Positions 60,397 to 64,000 of a DNA stretch of 64,000 bases are shown here, piece by piece. The stretch spans positions 18,920,501-18,984,500 of the forward strand of contig OW285190.1 of assembly GCA_935421135.1 (NCBI GenBank). Reading direction: 5' to 3'. The notes under the pieces were generated by a model that was not told the DNA's origin, ran no database searches, and saw only the letters and a list, made by a program, of their open reading frames with translations. Each line of letters starts with the position of its first letter. Within the stretch, counting starts at the first letter, position 1. The translations under genes were made by a program, and so were the position numbers. The DNA comes from Bugulina stolonifera (Eukaryota; Bryozoa; Gymnolaemata; Cheilostomatida; Bugulidae).

Positions 60397-63300
60397 ATGT
60401 GTAAGTAACAGACTATAGTATTGTGTCTAATCTTGTATTATGACTATTCAACTTCTAGCAGAATGAATATAAACTGCAGTTTTTGCTGTAAATTAAAGAA
60501 ATGTTTTAGGAATCTAATTTTTTCATCTTACGAAATTTTTTTAAAGAAATTAGACACTTCAAAGTTTGTGCTGAAGGAGTAGAATTTTAGCCTCATTCTG
60601 TGGTATATTAATTTCAATTGTATCACAAACGGAGAGTTTTACAATTACTGCACTTGTACGTTTTCCTAATAACTGTCAATTTGTCATTATCTTAGTATAA
60701 TGCATGTACGTGAATAGTAACATCTTTCCGATGTTGTACCCATAAACTTAAATATAGATAAAAGTATGTATGAGTTCTTCTCAATTGAACATGAAATAAT
60801 ATCATGCGTATAGATAATGTACATTATAGTTGAAATATAAATTTTGATAACTTTACATTACAGTGTCTATCAGAACCCTTGTTGCTGTGGTAGTGGTAGT
60901 AGGTAAGTGTCTTATAATAAATATCCAGGTCTGAATTACATGTAACTCTACTGGAATTGACTCAGCATACATACCAACTAAGCATTTTATATTGTCACAC
61001 AAGTGTTATGTTCTTGGCTATAATAACTTAAACCAACACAATTTTTTTAATCTATAAAGTTATATTTTTTGTCCAAGTATTAATGTACTTATTGACAGAG
61101 TGCTAATTTTAGTTATCTGTAACATAGAATAATAGTTAAATTTACCTGTTTCCTTCTGGCTATAAAGTGTAAGTACCATGCAGGAATATCTTTATTCTAA
61201 ATCATATTTACTTTATAGTATACTAAGGATGCTATAACTATTATTGATTCTATACTGTAGGTATACTGATACTATACTCTAGGTTTACTGATACTATACT
61301 CTAGGTTTACTGATACTACACTCTAGGTTTACTGATACTATACTCTAGGTTTACTGATACTATACTCTAGGTATACTGATACTATACTCTAGGTATACTG
61401 ATACTATACTCTAGATTTACTGATACTATACTCTAGATTCACTGAAACCCTTCTTACTTTGTGTCTATAGTATTTTACACTGTCTTATAGTTTTTGAGTC
61501 TTACCATAACTTTAGTTGTAGTGTTTAGGCAAAGTTATATTATGCTGACCTATTATAATAAACAGCTTATATGATTCAGTTCTACATTATCATATGTTGT
61601 CATATTTTCAGGTTTGTTGGGGAACGCTTTGGGAGGATCCCTCGGTCATGGAAATTTTGGAAGAGGTAAGTCCATAAGACAGTATACTACTTGTTAGTGG
61701 ACCAACATCCTGTCATGCTTTCCCCATGATTTACATGAGCACATGGCAGATGTTACCAGCTAGTAGCTTGGTGCGAATACATCAAACATAGTGTCAGTCA
61801 TATGACTTGAGTGTGACCAATGGCAGGGTTTTTCCTGTACAGAGTAGACTTATCATGTACACAATTTTTACTCGAATAAAAATGTATAATAACCACGCAT
61901 ATGCTCTGTGTTCTAAAGTATTGCACAGTTTCAAGTCAATCTCCGTTAACGCTGACACTCTACCTTTGGTTTGTGCTGCTATTCTCTAGGGTTTCAGATG
62001 CTATATATACCCATCAGTCTTTTTATCTATATTATTTGGCACTATATTATACTATAGTTTATTTGGTCTTACAAACAGCTGTAATTGCAGTGGCCTAAAA
62101 TATAATACGGGTAGCTTATATGATATTATTCTATATTATTTTTGGTCAACTTTTCAGGCTTAGGTGGGGTCGGTCTAGGATTACACTCCAATCATGGAAG
62201 CTTTGGAAGAGGTAAGCCTGTTAAACAGTATACTTGTTCTTAGCAGACAAATACATTATCAAGTTGTATCACATGATTTAGTCAAGCACATAGTAGATGT
62301 TCTTTTTCAATAATAATAGACTGGTGTAAATTCAATGAACATGTTGTCGGTCACATGACTTGAGTGTGACTAATGATATATTTTATCCTGCGCAGAGTGA
62401 TGCTATTCACTAGCGTTTCATATGCTACATGTATTAATATAAATTATACTGATCATTTCAGATGCTATATATACCCATCGGTTTCTTTCTCTATATTATT
62501 TGGCACTATATTATACTGTAGTTTATTTGATGTTACAAACAGCAGTAATTACAGTGGCCCATAATATAATACACATAGCTTATATGATATTATTCTGTAT
62601 TATTTATGTTAAACTTTTCAGGCTTAGGTGGGGTCGGTCTAGGATTGCACTCCAATCGTGGAAGTTTTGGAAGAGGTAAGGCTATTAAACAGTATACTTG
62701 TTCTTAGCAGACAAATACATTATCAAGTTGTCGCGAGTCTCTAGGCTTTCAGAAGTATACCCATCGTTTTTCTAGTCCGTATTATTTTGCACTATATTAT
62801 AGTTTATTTAGTCTTACACATACCACTAATTGTAGTTTGAAAGCGGAGCTATATCTTGGCCTATAATACATGCATATACACATAGCTTGTATGATATTAT
62901 TATTAGTTTATATTATTTTATGTTAAACTTTTCAGGCTTAGGTCTTGTCGGTCTAGGATTGCACTCTAATCATGGAAGTTTTGGAAGAGGTAAGCCTATT
63001 AAACAGCATACTTGTTCTTAGCAGACAAATACATTATCAAATTGTTTAACATGAATTATTCAAGTACATTGTAGGTGTTCTTTCTTCAATACTAGTAGCC
63101 TGGGAGTTGCTAATTCTACGCTATCTTATAGTTCATTTGGTCTTAAAAATGGGTCTAACTACAGTAGGCAGGCAGAGTTATGTCTTGGCCTATAATGTGT
63201 ACACATTACTTATATGATCCTTATATGGTTTTGTTCTAAATATTTTATGTTAAACTTTTCAGGCTTAGGTGGTGTCGGTCTAGGATTACACTCCAATCGT

Positions 63301-64000
63301 GGAAGTTTTGGAAGAGGTAAGCCTATTAAACAGTATACTTGTTATTAGCAGACAAATACATTGTCAAGTCGTATCACATGATTTAGTCAAGTACATTGTA
63401 GGTGTGTTTTCCAATACTAGACATAGCCTAGTATGTTCAACTTTTGTCGGTCACATGACTTGAGACCGACTAAGTAACACAGTTTATTCTGTACCTAATC
63501 ATGCACATGTACATAATATGATTTAAACAGACCAAACATGTGGTAGTAGGAAAACTAAATTGGAATTTAAGTTTAACCCCAGAAGAGATTTTCATTCAGT
63601 ATCAGTCTCGTAGGAACATATAACTATGTGCTGAATCTAGTCATTCTGAAATAGTTTGTAGTTCATTGGGGATTTCCATTGATGCTACCTACGTACAATC
63701 TAAGCGTGGTGATGCTATACTCTGGGTTTACCAATGATGTAGTCATTGCTCTTTGTGTGCATATTATTTTGCTCAGAGTTATATTTTGGCCTATGCCGTG
63801 AACACTCTTGTTCAAGCCCCATTCTGGGAGGTGTATTTTCATTGGTGTGAAATCATTTCCTGGCTGATCTAAACGTATAAGCAAATTGAAAATCCTTACA
63901 TGAGCTAACATCAAATATATAGACTCAAATATTATATGATTCTCTTCTCTTCTATACTACTGTATGTTACCATATTTTTAGGTTTGCACCATGGTCTGGG
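60397..64000 (+). CDS. gene F: secreted modular protein, 5' part (continues past the window)
   Basis: Exons: 60397-60400, 60864-60902, 61612-61665, 62158-62211, 62622-62675, 62936-62989, 63263-63316, and 63982 to the window end. Signal peptide MLSIRTLVAVVVVVG. The first module is GLLGNALGGSLGHGNFGR. Four modules of type GLGGVGLGLHSN(H/R)GSFGR follow (the third has Leu for Gly), then Gly-Leu-His-His-Gly-Leu-Gly at the edge. All exons are 54 bases, phase 1/1. It is the mirror paralogue of E with one module fewer. Whether it ends in a cysteine domain like B and D, or stops early like E, lies outside the window. Confidence 0.75.
61257..61446. repeat. 22-bp minisatellite in gene F intron 2, 8-9 copies
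   Basis: Unit GATACTATACTCTAGGTTTACT split as GATACTATACTC and TAGGTTTACT; mirror of 53729-54105. Confidence 0.92.

Larger units (their letters stand above)
58361..64000 (+). repeat. inverted duplication, right arm (runs off the window)
   Basis: Mirror of 51018-58084. Still matching at the last base (TTTGCACCATGGTCTGGG against CCCAGGCCATGGTGGAAAC), so its true length is unknown. Confidence 0.92.

Overview
The window is animal nuclear DNA: AT-rich, intron-bearing, with TATA-box promoters, tRNA-derived SINE-like heads, LTR and hAT-type elements and many minisatellites. The palindrome TACATGTA and runs of (TACATG)n occur throughout, as in several marine invertebrate genomes. A sponge or another early-branching or marine invertebrate is plausible, but the sequence alone does not fix the taxon. 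No bacterial genes, CRISPR array or viral gene was seen.

The coding content is one clustered family of six small secreted proteins, called here A to F (A 9.19-12.02 kb +, B 18.82-22.34 kb +, C 31.55-34.49 kb +, D 42.21-45.51 kb +, E 54.96-51.00 kb -, F 60.40 kb + to beyond the window). All were assembled by hand from splice sites and paralogue comparison. Except in A, the first coding exon is 4 bases (ATG plus one base; 7 bases in A). A 36-39 base signal-peptide exon follows, then one or more 54-base phase-1/phase-1 exons of 18 residues each, and in A, B and D a four-exon cysteine-rich C-terminal domain. C has replaced that domain with a Ser/Gly/Glu/Asn repeat. E has lost it and is left with signal peptide plus six 18-residue modules, most ending Phe-Gly-Arg. 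I recognise no known family; any function is inference.

Layout: 1-9 kb holds dispersed repeats, tRNA-like sequences and a solo LTR (6967-7676). Gene A follows. About 13.6-23.7 kb (with gene B) is duplicated as about 37.3-46.95 kb (with gene D), each copy with its own minisatellite expansions and insertions. Between them, 24-31 kb holds a tandem hairpin array, two MITE-like elements and no convincing gene; gene C and a second, reversed solo LTR come next. A degenerate BED/hAT transposon (46.96-49.97 kb) carries a nested non-autonomous hAT with a clean 8-bp target duplication. From about 51.0 kb to the window end is an inverted duplication with a loop of about 276 bp, whose arms carry the divergently transcribed genes E and F. 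The arms differ mainly in copy number of three minisatellites and of the 54-base exon module.

The most interesting feature is the exon-modular secreted family itself: symmetrical 18-residue exons that multiply within genes, a cysteine domain that can be kept, replaced or lost, and E reduced to an arrangement like a multi-copy peptide precursor.
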